The position numbers and the translations under genes were made by a program. From NCBI RefSeq assembly GCF_013205025.1, contig NZ_JABMLE010000002.1:1131670-1195669 (forward strand): a stretch of 64,000 bases of DNA. The letters run 5' to 3'. Shown here in pieces: positions 24,922 through 34,077 of this stretch. Position 1 is the stretch's first letter. Each line of letters begins with the position of its first letter. This DNA comes from Rathayibacter sp. VKM Ac-2857 (GTDB lineage: Bacteria > Actinomycetota > Actinomycetes > Actinomycetales > Microbacteriaceae). The notes under the pieces are model-generated. The model saw only the letters and a list, made by a program, of their open reading frames with translations, made no database searches and was not told the origin of the DNA.

Positions 24922-25979
24922 CCGCCGAGGCCACGGCACCCCACCGGCGCCCCGGACGCGACGACACTCGCCTCCGGGGCGCCGGTGCGCGCTGGCGCAT
25001 CCCGGCGCTCATCGCAGTGCTCGCCGCGCTGGTCGTCGCGTCGGTGCTCTCGCTCGTCTACGGCTCCCGCGAGATCCCGCTCGGCGAGATCTGGCCGGCG
25101 CTGACCGCGCCCGATCCGGACTCGATCGTCGACGCGGCGGTGCAGGGGCGCGTCCCGCGGACGGTCCTGGCGCTGCTCGTCGGCGCCGCGCTCGGGCTCG
25201 CCGGCGCGGTGATGCAGGGGATGACCCGCAACCCGCTCGCCGACCCGGGGATCCTCGGGCTCAACGCGGGCGCCTCCCTCGCCGTCGTGCTCGGGATCAC
25301 CTGGCTCGGTGCGGCGACGCTCCCCCAGTTCATCTGGCTCGCCTTCCTCGGCGCGGCGGCGGCCGGAGCCTTCGTCTACTCGGTCGCCTCGCTCGGCCGC
25401 GAGGGTGCGACCCCGCTCAAGCTCGCGCTCGCCGGCGCCGCGACCGCCGCGGCCCTCGCCTCGCTGATCAGCGCGGTGCTGCTCACCCAGGACGCGACGC
25501 TCAACCGGTTCCGGTTCTGGCAGGTCGGCGGAGTGGGTGGCGCCGAGTTCACGAGCATCCTGCAGGTCCTGCCCTTCCTCGCCGTCGGCGGGGCGCTCGC
25601 GATCGGCAGCGCCCGCGGACTCGACGCCCTCGCCCTCGGCGACGACCTCGCGAAGGGGCTCGGCCGCCGCGTCGGCCGCACGCGCCTGGTCGCCGGCCTC
25701 GCCGCGGTGCTGCTCTGCGGAGCGGCCACCGCCATCGCGGGGCCGATCGGCTTCATCGGGCTCACCGTCCCGCACCTCGCGCGGCGCGTCGCCGGGCCCT
25801 CGCACGCGTGGCTGCTCCCCTCCTCCGCGCTGCTCGGCGCACTGCTGCTGCTGGTCGCCGACGTGATCGGCCGGGTCGTCGCGCGACCGAGCGACGTGGA
25901 GGTGGGCATCGTCACCGCGCTGATCGGGGCGCCGGTGCTGATCGCGATCGTGCGGCGCTCGAAGGTGCGGGCCCTGTGA
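24918..25979 (+). CDS. FecCD-family siderophore ABC permease 1
   Basis: A 353-residue BtuC/FecCD-type permease of about ten helices. Diagnostic segments are GRVPRTVLALLVGAALGLAG, MQGMTRNPLADPGILGLNAGASLAVV and, near the end, GPIGFIGLTVPHLARRVAG, the cytoplasmic contact with the ATPase. It forms a heterodimeric channel with the next gene product. GTG start overlapping the previous stop (GTGA), so translation is coupled. Confidence 0.93.
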   Translation: MTAEATAPHRRPGRDDTRLRGAGARWRIPALIAVLAALVVASVLSLVYGSREIPLGEIWPALTAPDPDSIVDAAVQGRVPRTVLALLVGAALGLAGAVMQGMTRNPLADPGILGLNAGASLAVVLGITWLGAATLPQFIWLAFLGAAAAGAFVYSVASLGREGATPLKLALAGAATAAALASLISAVLLTQDATLNRFRFWQVGGVGGAEFTSILQVLPFLAVGGALAIGSARGLDALALGDDLAKGLGRRVGRTRLVAGLAAVLLCGAATAIAGPIGFIGLTVPHLARRVAGPSHAWLLPSSALLGALLLLVADVIGRVVARPSDVEVGIVTALIGAPVLIAIVRRSKVRAL

Positions 25980-27052
25980 GCGCCGCCCCGTCACTCCGCT
26001 CTTCTGCGGGCGCTCCCCCGCTCGGCGTCGCCGCGGGCCGTCGCCGCCGGGCGCGCCGCACCGTCCTCGGCTGCACGGTGCTCGCGCTGGTCGCCCTCGC
26101 GCTCGTCGTCGTGTCGCTCACCGTCGGCAGCACCGTGTACTCGCCGCTCGAGGTGCTGCGGGTGATGCTCGGCGAGACCGTGCCGGGCGCCTCCTTCACC
26201 GTCGGCACCCTGCGCCTGCCCCGCACGCTGACCGCCGTTCTGGTCGGCCTCGGCTTCGGGATGGGCGGCGTGATCTTCCAGACGATGCTGCGGAACGCGC
26301 TCGCCAGCCCGGACATCATCGGCATCACCTCGGGTGCGAGTGCGGCAGCGGTCGTCGCGATCGCGTTCTTCGGGCTGTCCGGCGGCGCGGTCTCGGTGAT
26401 CGCGGTCGCGGCGGCCCTCGTCACGGCGCTGCTGATCGCCTGGCTCGCCGACGGCAGCGGCGTGATCGGCGCCCGGCTGATCCTGATCGGCATCGGGATC
26501 GCGGCGATGCTGCAGAGCGTCATCGCCTACGTGCAGACGCGCGCGCAGTTCGAGGACGTGCAGGAGTCGCTGCGCTGGCTGACCGGCAGCCTCAACTCCG
26601 CGTCCTGGGCGGGGGTGCCCGCGCTCGCGCTGTCGATGCTGGTGCTCGTGCCGATCGCGCTGCTGCTGGCCGGGCGGCTCTCGATGCTGCAGCTCGGCGA
26701 CGAGTCGGCGACCGCGCTGGGCGTGGACGTGCGGCGCAGCCGGCTGGGGCTGCTCGCGGTGGCGGTGTGCCTGGTCGCCGTCGCAACCGCGGCCACCGGT
26801 CCGATCGCGTTCGTCGCGTTCGTCTCCGGGCCGATCGCGCGGCGGCTCCTGCCGGATGCGCGCGTGCCGCTGATCCCGTCCGCGCTGGTCGGGATCGTCG
26901 TCGTGCTCGCGGCGGACCTGGTCGCGCAGCACGTCGCGGGGCTCGCCTTCTCGGGCGCCCGCTTCCCCGTCGGAGTGGTGACCGGTGCGCTCGGTGCGCC
27001 GTTCCTGCTCTGGCTCCTCGCCCGCCGCAACCGCACTGGAGGATCCCTGTGA
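25976..27052 (+). CDS. FecCD-family siderophore ABC permease 2
   Basis: A 358-residue partner permease. LRLPRTLTAVLVGLGFGMGGVIFQTMLRNALASPDIIGITSGAS matches the conserved family region in several short blocks. GPIAFVAFVSGPIARRLL is the ATPase-contact segment. It starts with GTG overlapping the stop of permease 1. The two permeases differ enough to be a normal C/D-type heterodimer rather than a recent duplication. Confidence 0.93.
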   Translation: MSAAPSLRSSAGAPPLGVAAGRRRRARRTVLGCTVLALVALALVVVSLTVGSTVYSPLEVLRVMLGETVPGASFTVGTLRLPRTLTAVLVGLGFGMGGVIFQTMLRNALASPDIIGITSGASAAAVVAIAFFGLSGGAVSVIAVAAALVTALLIAWLADGSGVIGARLILIGIGIAAMLQSVIAYVQTRAQFEDVQESLRWLTGSLNSASWAGVPALALSMLVLVPIALLLAGRLSMLQLGDESATALGVDVRRSRLGLLAVAVCLVAVATAATGPIAFVAFVSGPIARRLLPDARVPLIPSALVGIVVVLAADLVAQHVAGLAFSGARFPVGVVTGALGAPFLLWLLARRNRTGGSL

Positions 27053-27876
27053 CCGCCCCGACCTCCCCCGTGGCCGCCGGTCACTCCACGCTGTCCGTCG
27101 ACGGTGTGACGCTCGCCTACGACGAGCGCGTGGTCGTCGACGGGCTGTCGCTGACGGTGCCGACCGGCGCGATCAGCGTCATCGTCGGGGCGAACGCCTG
27201 CGGCAAGTCGACGCTGCTGCGCGCGATGGCGCGGCTGATCACGCCGAGCGCGGGGGCCGTGCTGCTGGACGGCGAAGCGATCCACCGGCTCCCGACGCGG
27301 CAGGTCGCGCAGCGGGTGGGGCTGCTGCCGCAGACGCCGATCGCGCCCGAGGGGATCGCCGTGGCGGATCTGGTGGCGCGCGGCCGGTACCCGCACCGCG
27401 GCTGGTTCGGGCGGGGCGCCTCCGCGGACGACGACGCGATCGTCGAGGACGCTCTGCGCGCGACCGGGACGCTGGAGATCGCGGACCGGCCGGTCGACGA
27501 GCTGTCCGGCGGGCAGCGGCAGCGGGTGTGGATCGCGCTGGCGCTCGCTCAGCGGACCGACGTGCTGCTGCTCGACGAGCCGACGACCTACCTCGACGTG
27601 TCGCACCAGATCGAGGTGCTCGACCTGCTGACCGACCTCAACCGCGAGCGCGGCACGACGATCGTGATCGTGCTGCACGACCTGAACCTGGCGGCGCGGT
27701 ACGCCGACCACCTCTTCGCGGTGCGGGCGGGCGCGCTGTACGCGTCGGGCACGCCGGCCGAGGTGGTGACCGCGGAGACGGTGCGCGCGGTGTTCGGGAT
27801 GGAGTCGCGCGTGATCGCGGACCCGGTGTCCGGGACGCCGCTGGTGCTGCCGATCGGCCGGCACCACTCGGGCTGA
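27049..27876 (+). CDS. siderophore ABC transporter ATP-binding protein
   Basis: A 275-residue FecE/FepC-like ATPase. It has Walker A GANACGKST (Ala replacing the usual Gly), LLPQTP Q-loop, signature LSGGQRQR, Walker B LLLDEPTTYLD and the HDLN switch histidine. GTG start overlapping the previous stop completes the four-gene SBP-permease-permease-ATPase order. Repeats begin just after its stop. Confidence 0.95.
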   Translation: MTAPTSPVAAGHSTLSVDGVTLAYDERVVVDGLSLTVPTGAISVIVGANACGKSTLLRAMARLITPSAGAVLLDGEAIHRLPTRQVAQRVGLLPQTPIAPEGIAVADLVARGRYPHRGWFGRGASADDDAIVEDALRATGTLEIADRPVDELSGGQRQRVWIALALAQRTDVLLLDEPTTYLDVSHQIEVLDLLTDLNRERGTTIVIVLHDLNLAARYADHLFAVRAGALYASGTPAEVVTAETVRAVFGMESRVIADPVSGTPLVLPIGRHHSG

Positions 27877-27896
27877 CGGGTGTCGACATGTTGCGC

Positions 27897-27966
27897 CGAG
27901 GCGTCCTCGGACGGTCGAGGCGTCCCGGTGCTGCTGGACGCCTCGACCGTTGCAGGACGCCTCGGC
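27897..27966. repeat. 70-bp double-stem hairpin repeat, copy 1
   Basis: The element is an inverted repeat. Outer CGAGGCGTCCT/AGGACGCCTCG and inner CGGTCGAGGCGTCC/GGACGCCTCGACCG are both perfect. A 4-base internal bulge separates the stems and the loop has 10 bases. A second copy lies at 28114-28183 with one base changed. It follows the siderophore operon and could terminate it. Confidence 0.85.
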
Positions 27967-27979
27967 GAGGTGCGCTCCC

Positions 27980-28106
27980 TGCTGATCGAGTAGCCCGTGG
28001 AGCGGGCGTATCGAGATCCACCTGCGTCAGAAGTCGAGTCTGCAGACCCGCCCTGCTGGTGGTGGCGGGTCTCGATACGCCCCTGCGGGGCTACTCGACC
28101 AGCATG
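27980..28106. repeat. full palindromic repeat element, inverted orientation
   Basis: Bounded by CTGATCGAGTAG and CTACTCGACCAGCATG, with CGTATCGAGAT and GGTCTCGATACG inside and GTCTGCAGAC at the centre. The GATCAG/GACCAG ends are swapped relative to most copies, so it lies in the opposite orientation. Confidence 0.9.
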
Positions 28107-28113
28107 AGGGCGG

Positions 28114-28183
28114 CGAGACGTCCTCGGACGGTCGAGGCGTCCCGGTGCTGCTGGACGCCTCGACCGTTGCAGGACGCCTCGGC
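28114..28183. repeat. 70-bp double-stem hairpin repeat, copy 2
   Basis: Near-identical to 27897-27966, differing at one outer-stem base (GAGACG for GAGGCG). The two copies sandwich a full palindromic repeat element. Confidence 0.85.
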
Positions 28184-28197
28184 TGGGCGCGCTCCAT

Positions 28198-28312
28198 GCT
28201 GATCGAGTAGGCCGCGCAGCGGGCGTATCGAGATCCACCGGTGCCGAACGGGCGGTCTGCAGACCAGCCGTCCTCCTGACGGCGGGTCTCGCTACGCCTC
28301 GGCGGGGTGCGG
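28198..28312. repeat. degenerate palindromic repeat element
   Basis: Begins ATGCTGATCGAGTAG with a GCGCAGCGGGCGTATCGAGAT stem and holds GGTCTGCAGACC at its centre. The right end (GGTCTCGCTACGCC) decays before the terminal arm is reached. Confidence 0.8.
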
Positions 28313-28411
28313 CGGGAGGTGGGCGGCGGGAGCCGTTTCCTGGGGCCGGTGTCGGAGGCGTGTGGCACCCTCTGCGAGGAGTCCGCAGGCGGCGGACGGA
28401 GCGGAGCGGCA

Positions 28412-29209
28412 ATGATCGAGCTGGACCTGAACGGACGGACGGCCCTGGTGACGGGGTCGGGGCAGGGCATCGGACTCGCGATCGCCGTCGGGCTGGCGCG
28501 GGCCGGCGCCGAGGTGGTCGTCAACGCGCGGTCGGAGCGCTCGGTGCGGCGTGCGATCAAGGACGTGCGCGCGGCTGTGCCCGACGCCTCTGTGCGCGGT
28601 GTGGCCGCCGACGTCTCGAGCGAGGCCGGGACGGCGAAGCTGCTCGAGTCGGTGCCGCGCGTGGACGTGCTGGTCAACAACCTCGGCATCTTCGGCAGCA
28701 CCGAGCCGCTCGACATCACCGACGACGAGTGGCGGCGCTACTTCGAGGTCAACGTGCTCACCGGCGTCCGCCTCACCCGCGCCTACCTGCCCGCGATGAC
28801 GGAGGCGGGCTGGGGCCGCGTCCTCTACATCGGCAGCGACTCCGCCGTCGTCACGCCCGCCGAGATGATCCACTACGGCGTCTCGAAGACCGCGCTGCTC
28901 GGCGTCTCCCGCGGCTTCGCGAAGGCCGCCGCCGGCACCGGCGTCACCGTCAACAGCGTCCTGGCCGGGCCGACCCACACCGGCGGCGTCGAGGACTTCG
29001 TCTACGAGCTCGTCGACCACTCCCTCCCGTGGGAGGAGGCGCAGCGCGAGTTCATGCGGCTGCACCGCCCGCAGTCGCTGCTCCAGCGCCTGATCGAGCC
29101 GGAGGAGATCGCGAACATGGTCGTCTACCTGGCGTCGCCGCTCGCCTCGGCGACCACGGGCGCCGCGGTGCGGGTGGACGGCGGGTACATCGACGCGATC
29201 GTGCCGTGA
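28412..29209 (+). CDS. short-chain dehydrogenase/reductase, paralogue of the 19952 SDR
   Basis: A 265-residue classical SDR: TGSGQGIG at about residues 14-21, NNLG, catalytic Ser in IGSDSA, YGVSK, and a C-terminal RVDGGYIDAIVP. It shares blocks with the SDR at 19952-20743 (EVVVN, RVDVLVNN, GVRL, AGWGR, TVNSVL.GPT). They are paralogues, but this copy has no MarR beside it. The ATG at 28412 has GGAG 5 bases upstream; the longer frame from 28307 starts inside repeat-like DNA. Substrate unknown. Confidence 0.88.
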   Translation: MIELDLNGRTALVTGSGQGIGLAIAVGLARAGAEVVVNARSERSVRRAIKDVRAAVPDASVRGVAADVSSEAGTAKLLESVPRVDVLVNNLGIFGSTEPLDITDDEWRRYFEVNVLTGVRLTRAYLPAMTEAGWGRVLYIGSDSAVVTPAEMIHYGVSKTALLGVSRGFAKAAAGTGVTVNSVLAGPTHTGGVEDFVYELVDHSLPWEEAQREFMRLHRPQSLLQRLIEPEEIANMVVYLASPLASATTGAAVRVDGGYIDAIVP

Positions 29210-29242
29210 CGCCTGCACTCGAGGCGCCAGGCGCCGGAGGCC

Positions 29243-30100
29243 TCAGCGTGCCGGTGCCGGCGCCGGGGACGGGAACGTCAGCGACGTGAAGCGCCGCACC
29301 TGCTCCGTCAGGGCGCGCTCCGTCGGCAGCCGCTCCATCGAGGAGGCGCCGTAGAAGCCGTCGAGGCCGACCGCGTTGCTGAGCACGTACTGCGCGTCCT
29401 CCGGCTCGGCGACGGGGCCGCCGTGCACGAGCACGATCACGTCGCTGCGGACGCGGCGGGCTGCGGCCGCCCAGGCCGTGGCCAGCTGGACGCCGTCGTC
29501 GAGGGTCCGTGCGGTCTCGGCGCCGATCGAGCCGCCGGTGGTCAGACCCAGATGCACCACGACGACGTCTGCGCCCGCCTCGGTCATCGCGACCGCGTCC
29601 TCCTCCGAGAACACGTACGGCGTGGTCAGCAGGTCCTCGGCCCGCGCAGCGCGGATGAGCTCGACCTCCTTGTCGTAGCCCATCCCCGTCTCCTCGAGGT
29701 TGGCGCGGAAGTTGCCGTCGATGAGGCCGACGGTCGGGAAGTTCTGCACGCCCGAGAAACCCTGGTCCTTCAGCTGCCGGAGGAAGCGCGGCACGTCCAG
29801 GAACGGATCCGTGCCGTTCACCCCGGCGAGCACCGGCGTGCGCTGCGGCACGCCGAGGATCTCGCGCCCCATGTCGACGACGATGTCGTTCGCGTTGCCG
29901 TAGGCGAGCAGGCCGCTGAGCGAGCCGCGGCCCGCCATCCGGAAGCGACCGGAGTTGTAGATGATGATCAGATCGGCTCCGCCGTCCTCCTCGCACTTCG
30001 CCGAGAGGCCGGTGCCGGCGCCGGCGCCGACGATCGGCTCGCCGAGGGCGACCTTGGTGCGGAGACGGTCGAGGATGTCGGTGCGGGCGACGAAGGTCAT
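29243..30100 (-). CDS. PEP-hydrolase-like TIM-barrel protein (Tm-1 C-terminal-domain type)
   Basis: A 285-residue TIM-barrel protein of the phosphoenolpyruvate-hydrolase-like family: [34 protein letters not shown] near the N-terminus, then [13 protein letters not shown] and [14 protein letters not shown]. The family is known beside, or fused to, Tm-1-like ATP-binding proteins, as in the tomato antiviral protein Tm-1. Its ATG overlaps the stop of the upstream gene by 4 bases (ATGA), so the two work together. Biochemical role is not settled. Confidence 0.88.
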   Translation of the reverse strand: MTFVARTDILDRLRTKVALGEPIVGAGAGTGLSAKCEEDGGADLIIIYNSGRFRMAGRGSLSGLLAYGNANDIVVDMGREILGVPQRTPVLAGVNGTDPFLDVPRFLRQLKDQGFSGVQNFPTVGLIDGNFRANLEETGMGYDKEVELIRAARAEDLLTTPYVFSEEDAVAMTEAGADVVVVHLGLTTGGSIGAETARTLDDGVQLATAWAAAARRVRSDVIVLVHGGPVAEPEDAQYVLSNAVGLDGFYGASSMERLPTERALTEQVRRFTSLTFPSPAPAPAR

Positions 30101-31344
30101 GAGTGCGCTCCCTGGAGGGTCGGTGTGCGGGGTGCGGTGATCGCCGCGTGCAGCCGGTCGACGGCCGCCTCGGCGAAGGCCGGATCGTTGATGTCGGTGT
30201 CGAGCTCGACGAGCTCGACCGGGGAGCCGGCGAGTCCGGCCCGGACCGCTCCGAAGAGCGCGTCGTCGGCCTCGCTGTCGGCGAAGGGTCCGCCGGGCAC
30301 GGCGATCGCCGAGACTCCGCCGAGCGGGAGCAGCACGGTGGTGGGCCCGGAGGACTCCGCGACCCGCGCGGCCAGGCGCGCGCCCAGCTCGGCGCACTCC
30401 GCGGCGGTCGTCCGCATCAGCGTGACGCTCGAGTTGTGGACGTGCAGCCGGCGCTCGTGGAAGCGCTCCGGGACCGTGTCGACGGCGCCGAAGTTCACCA
30501 TGTCGAGCGCGCCGACCGAGACCACCTGCGGCACGCCGGCGGCGGCCGCGGCGCGCAGGCGGTCGGGCCCCGCGGAGAACACTCCCCCGACGAGCTCGTC
30601 GGCCAGCTCGGTCGTCGTCAGGTCGAGCACCCCGGCGAAGAAGCCCTGCCGGATCAGCGACTCCATCGCCTTCCCGCCCGACCCGGTCATGTGGAAGACG
30701 AGCACCTCGTAGCCGAGCTCCTCCAGCCGCTCGCGCGCCCGGGTCACGCACCGGGTCGTCACGCCGAACATGCTGGCGGCGATCATCGGGCGCACGCCGT
30801 CGTCGGGAACGGGCTCGGCGGTGACCATCCCGGCCATCGCCGCCGCGGCGTTGGCGAGGATGCGCAGCGAGATCCGGTTCAGCCCGGCGATGTCGACGAC
30901 CGAGGGCGCGAGGATCAGGTCGCTGCTCCCGACGTACTGCTCGGTCGCTCCCGACGCGGCCGTCGAGACGATCAGCTTCGGGAAGCCCAGCGGCAGACCG
31001 CCGAACGCGGTCGCCGCCAGCGAGGTGCCGCCCGTCCCGCCGAGCGCGAGCGCGCCCTGCACGGAGCCCTGCGCGACGAGGTCGCGGACGACGGCCGTCG
31101 CTCCGGCCGCCATGACGGCCATCGCGGCGCCCCGGTCCCCGGCGGCGGCGAGCGCCGCAGCGCTCGAGCCGCCGGCGCGGGCCACCGTGTCGCGATCGAT
31201 GTCCGGCGCGAGTCCGGGTACGCCGAGCACTCCGGCGTCGATCACGATCGAGTCGACGCCCGCCGATCTCAAGCGGTCGCGGAGGAACGCGTACTCCTCG
31301 CCCTTGGTGTCGAGCGTTCCGAGCAACACGACGGTGTGCGGCAT
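30097..31344 (-). CDS. Tm-1-like ATP-binding protein (UPF0261)
   Basis: A 415-residue protein of the UPF0261/Tm-1-like N-terminal family. Diagnostic parts are [22 protein letters not shown] at the N-terminus, [28 protein letters not shown], and [19 protein letters not shown] near the end. Members bind ATP and act with the TIM-barrel partner encoded downstream. AAGGA lies about 7 bases before the ATG at 31344. The pair is divergent from a MocR regulator that may control it. Confidence 0.9.
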   Translation of the reverse strand: MPHTVVLLGTLDTKGEEYAFLRDRLRSAGVDSIVIDAGVLGVPGLAPDIDRDTVARAGGSSAAALAAAGDRGAAMAVMAAGATAVVRDLVAQGSVQGALALGGTGGTSLAATAFGGLPLGFPKLIVSTAASGATEQYVGSSDLILAPSVVDIAGLNRISLRILANAAAAMAGMVTAEPVPDDGVRPMIAASMFGVTTRCVTRARERLEELGYEVLVFHMTGSGGKAMESLIRQGFFAGVLDLTTTELADELVGGVFSAGPDRLRAAAAAGVPQVVSVGALDMVNFGAVDTVPERFHERRLHVHNSSVTLMRTTAAECAELGARLAARVAESSGPTTVLLPLGGVSAIAVPGGPFADSEADDALFGAVRAGLAGSPVELVELDTDINDPAFAEAAVDRLHAAITAPRTPTLQGAHS

Positions 31345-31385
31345 CGCGAGGTCCTTCCTCCTCCGGCCCCGTCGCCATCGGTCGA

Positions 31386-31414
31386 TTGACCCGGCCGGGG
31401 ATTGCTCCCATGAT
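31386..31414 (+). promoter_or_regulatory. promoter of the MocR gene, leaderless
   Basis: TTGACC (31386-31391), a 17-base spacer and CATGAT (31409-31414) stand just before the ATG at 31421. The transcription start is expected at or next to the A of ATG, so the message is leaderless. The 76-base divergent region also holds the promoter of the Tm-1-like operon. Confidence 0.6.
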
Positions 31415-31420
31415 GTGCCG

Positions 31421-32866
31421 ATGACGTATCAGGCAGCGAGTGCCAATGCCTTCCGATTGGTCGCGGTCGGCGCGAACCGGCTCCTCCGGTTGCTCGGCGA
31501 GTGGCAGCAGGGCGAGAGCGCGCTGCACGAGGAGCTCGGCGCGGCGCTGCGCACGCTCATCCGCAGCGGGGCTCTGCCGTCGGGGTCGCGGCTGCCGTCC
31601 GAGCGGATTCTCGGCGCGGCACTCGGCGTCAGCCGCAACACGGTGACCAAGGCGCTCGACGATCTCCGCGCCGAGGGCCTGCTCTCGAGCAGACGGGGCG
31701 ACGGGACGTACGTCAGCGCTTCACCGCACCCGCAGACCAGTCGCGGCGGTGACCGCCTCCGCTCGTTCGTCGGCGAGGCCGCGGCCGTCGACCGCATCGA
31801 CCTGCGGAGTGCGGCGCTGCCCGGCCTGCCGATGGTCGCGGACGAGTTCAACGCGATCGACAGCTCGCGCACCCGCGATCTCGTGGCCGGCCACGGGTAC
31901 ATCCCGGCAGGCCTCGCCGAGCTCCGACTGGCGGTCGCCGGGTACTACTCCGACCTCGGGCTGCCGACGACGCCGGAGCACATCCTGATCACCTCCGGGG
32001 CGCAGCAGGCACTCCGGCTCGCCGCCGCGGTGTTCGTCGCCCCGGGCGCCACCGTGCTCGTGGAGGAGCCGACGTTCCGCGGGGCCATCGAGTCGCTCAA
32101 GGCGCTGGGCGCGCGCCTGGTCGGCGTGACCTCCGGGCCGGACGGCATCGACGTCGACGAGCTCGCGAAGCTGACCGTCGCCCTGAAGCCGGCGCTGATC
32201 GTGGTGCAGTCCACCGCGCAGAATCCGACGGGCTCGGTGCTCGACCACTTCCGCCGGAGCCGCCTGGCCACCCTCTCGGCGCGGCACGGCGTCCCGGTCA
32301 TCGACGACGCGACACTCGCCGACACGATCATCGACGGCGAGCGCCGCCCCATTCCGCTGGCCGCGGGCGGCGACTCGATCATGACCGTGGGCTCGGTGAG
32401 CAAGTCGTTCTGGGGCGGGCTGCGCGTCGGCTGGCTGCGCGCCCGGCCGGACCTCGTGGCCGAGCTCGCCGCGGTGAAGGGCGGCGAGGATCTGGGCACC
32501 TCGGTCCTCGCGCAGATCGTGGCCGCGCGACTGCTCGGGCGGATCGAGCGCGCTCGCGACGAGCGGCTGCTCCTGCTGTCGGAGCACCGGCGCCTGGTGC
32601 TCGACGCCGTGGCGGAGCACCTGCCGAGCTGGTCGCCGCAGATCCCGCAGGGCGGCGGCTCGCTCTGGATCCGGCTCCCCGAGCCTCGCGCGACGGCCCT
32701 GGCGCAGCGCGCGGAGCGGGCGGGAGTGCGGATCCTGCCCGGTCCGACCTTCAGCGTCGACGACCGCCTCGACGACCACGTCCGGATCTCCTACGCCAAC
32801 GACCCGGCGCTCACCCGGGCCGGGATCGAGATCCTGGCGACGACCTGGAACACGCTTCCCGACTGA
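31421..32866 (+). CDS. MocR-type GntR/aminotransferase regulator
   Basis: A 481-residue fusion. A GntR winged helix (about residues 30-100: [46 protein letters not shown]) precedes a fold-type-I PLP aminotransferase-like domain. PLP lysine is K328 in [19 protein letters not shown] and QNPTG are the usual PLP-fold motifs. MocR proteins sense amino acids or PLP intermediates and usually regulate a divergent gene, here the Tm-1-like pair. The next operon begins 140 bases downstream. A longer frame from 30770 is a shadow of the divergent gene. Confidence 0.9.
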   Translation: MTYQAASANAFRLVAVGANRLLRLLGEWQQGESALHEELGAALRTLIRSGALPSGSRLPSERILGAALGVSRNTVTKALDDLRAEGLLSSRRGDGTYVSASPHPQTSRGGDRLRSFVGEAAAVDRIDLRSAALPGLPMVADEFNAIDSSRTRDLVAGHGYIPAGLAELRLAVAGYYSDLGLPTTPEHILITSGAQQALRLAAAVFVAPGATVLVEEPTFRGAIESLKALGARLVGVTSGPDGIDVDELAKLTVALKPALIVVQSTAQNPTGSVLDHFRRSRLATLSARHGVPVIDDATLADTIIDGERRPIPLAAGGDSIMTVGSVSKSFWGGLRVGWLRARPDLVAELAAVKGGEDLGTSVLAQIVAARLLGRIERARDERLLLLSEHRRLVLDAVAEHLPSWSPQIPQGGGSLWIRLPEPRATALAQRAERAGVRILPGPTFSVDDRLDDHVRISYANDPALTRAGIEILATTWNTLPD

Positions 32867-33006
32867 GCGCGGACCGTGGGCCATCGCGCCGCTATTGGCT
32901 CTCTCCTCGACCGGATCGGCCCTCCAAGCTGAACTCGAAGCGGCGACCGTGCCGCTCGACGCCGAGGTCGAACACCCTGACCTCGTCGTCCGACGAGGAG
33001 GTCCGG

Positions 33007-34077
33007 ATGAACGACAGCGCACGAGAGACCGACAGCGCAGGACGAACCGACAGCGCGGAGCAGAACGAGCGCGCGGAGCAGACGAGACGGCACCGCGTCG
33101 CGGTGGTGGGCGCCGGCGGCGTCAGCGAGATGCACTTCGACGGCTTCCGCCTGCGGCCCGAGCGGATCGACGTGGTCGCCGTGATCGACCCCTCGCCCGA
33201 GCGGCGGGAGTGGGCCACCTCGACCTACGGCGTGCCGAGCGCCTTCGCCAGCATCGCAGAGGCCCTCGCCGACGTCGAGTTCGACGTCGCCGTGGTCTGC
33301 ACCCCGAGCCACGTCCGGCTCGAGACCGTCCGCGAGCTCGCTGCGGCGGGCAAGCACCTCCTGGTCGAGAAGCCCTTCGCCGACGGGATCGACGAGGCGC
33401 GCGAGCTGGTCCGCATCACCGACGAGGCGGGAGTGCAGCTGGCGGTCGACCAGAACTTCCGCGAGCACTACGGCTTCGAGCTCGCCCGTGAGCTGATCCA
33501 GGCGGGCCGGATCGGCCGGGTCCGCGTGATCAACCACCGCGAGCTGATGCACCGCGTCGACGAGGGCTGGCGCAACGATCAGCCGCACCACGCTCTGATG
33601 GTGATGGGCGTGCACTGGCTCGACGGCTTCCGCCGGCTGATCGACCAGGACGCCACCTGGCTCACCGCGACCACCTTCTCGTCGCCGTCCGTCCCCGCTG
33701 TCGGCGAGACCGACGCGAACCTGCAGATCCGCTTCGGCGACGTCACCGTCACCTACACCGACAGCTTCTCGAGCTGGATCACCCAGTGGGACACCATCGT
33801 CCTGGGTGACGAGGGCACCCTGCACATCACCGGTGGCGGCATCGTCCTCGCCGGCCCCGACGGCACGGAGCGGATCGAGAACCCGCTGTCGACAGGCGAG
33901 GCGAAGCCGCTCACCGCCTACGGTGCGCTGGCCGGTCTCCTCGACGCCGTCGAGACCGGGGTCGAGGCGCCCAACTCCGGCCGCGACAACCTCAAGACGG
34001 TGTCGCTGATCGACGGGGCCTACCGCTCGGCCGAGACGGGTGCGCCGATCGATCTGGTGAACGGGCTCCTGCCGTGA
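33007..34077 (+). CDS. Gfo/Idh/MocA family oxidoreductase
   Basis: A 356-residue NAD(P)-dependent sugar or polyol dehydrogenase. The Rossmann motif VAVVGAGGVSEMHFDGF is at about residues 31-47, and the substrate-site EKPF is conserved. The C-terminal beta-sheet domain contains HWLDGFRRL. It leads a six-gene operon with a sugar importer, cupin and isomerase, so it should oxidise the imported sugar or polyol. The first 28 residues are charged and low-complexity, unlike the family. GAGGAGG upstream supports the ATG, but a later start cannot be excluded. Confidence 0.88.
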   Translation: MNDSARETDSAGRTDSAEQNERAEQTRRHRVAVVGAGGVSEMHFDGFRLRPERIDVVAVIDPSPERREWATSTYGVPSAFASIAEALADVEFDVAVVCTPSHVRLETVRELAAAGKHLLVEKPFADGIDEARELVRITDEAGVQLAVDQNFREHYGFELARELIQAGRIGRVRVINHRELMHRVDEGWRNDQPHHALMVMGVHWLDGFRRLIDQDATWLTATTFSSPSVPAVGETDANLQIRFGDVTVTYTDSFSSWITQWDTIVLGDEGTLHITGGGIVLAGPDGTERIENPLSTGEAKPLTAYGALAGLLDAVETGVEAPNSGRDNLKTVSLIDGAYRSAETGAPIDLVNGLLP

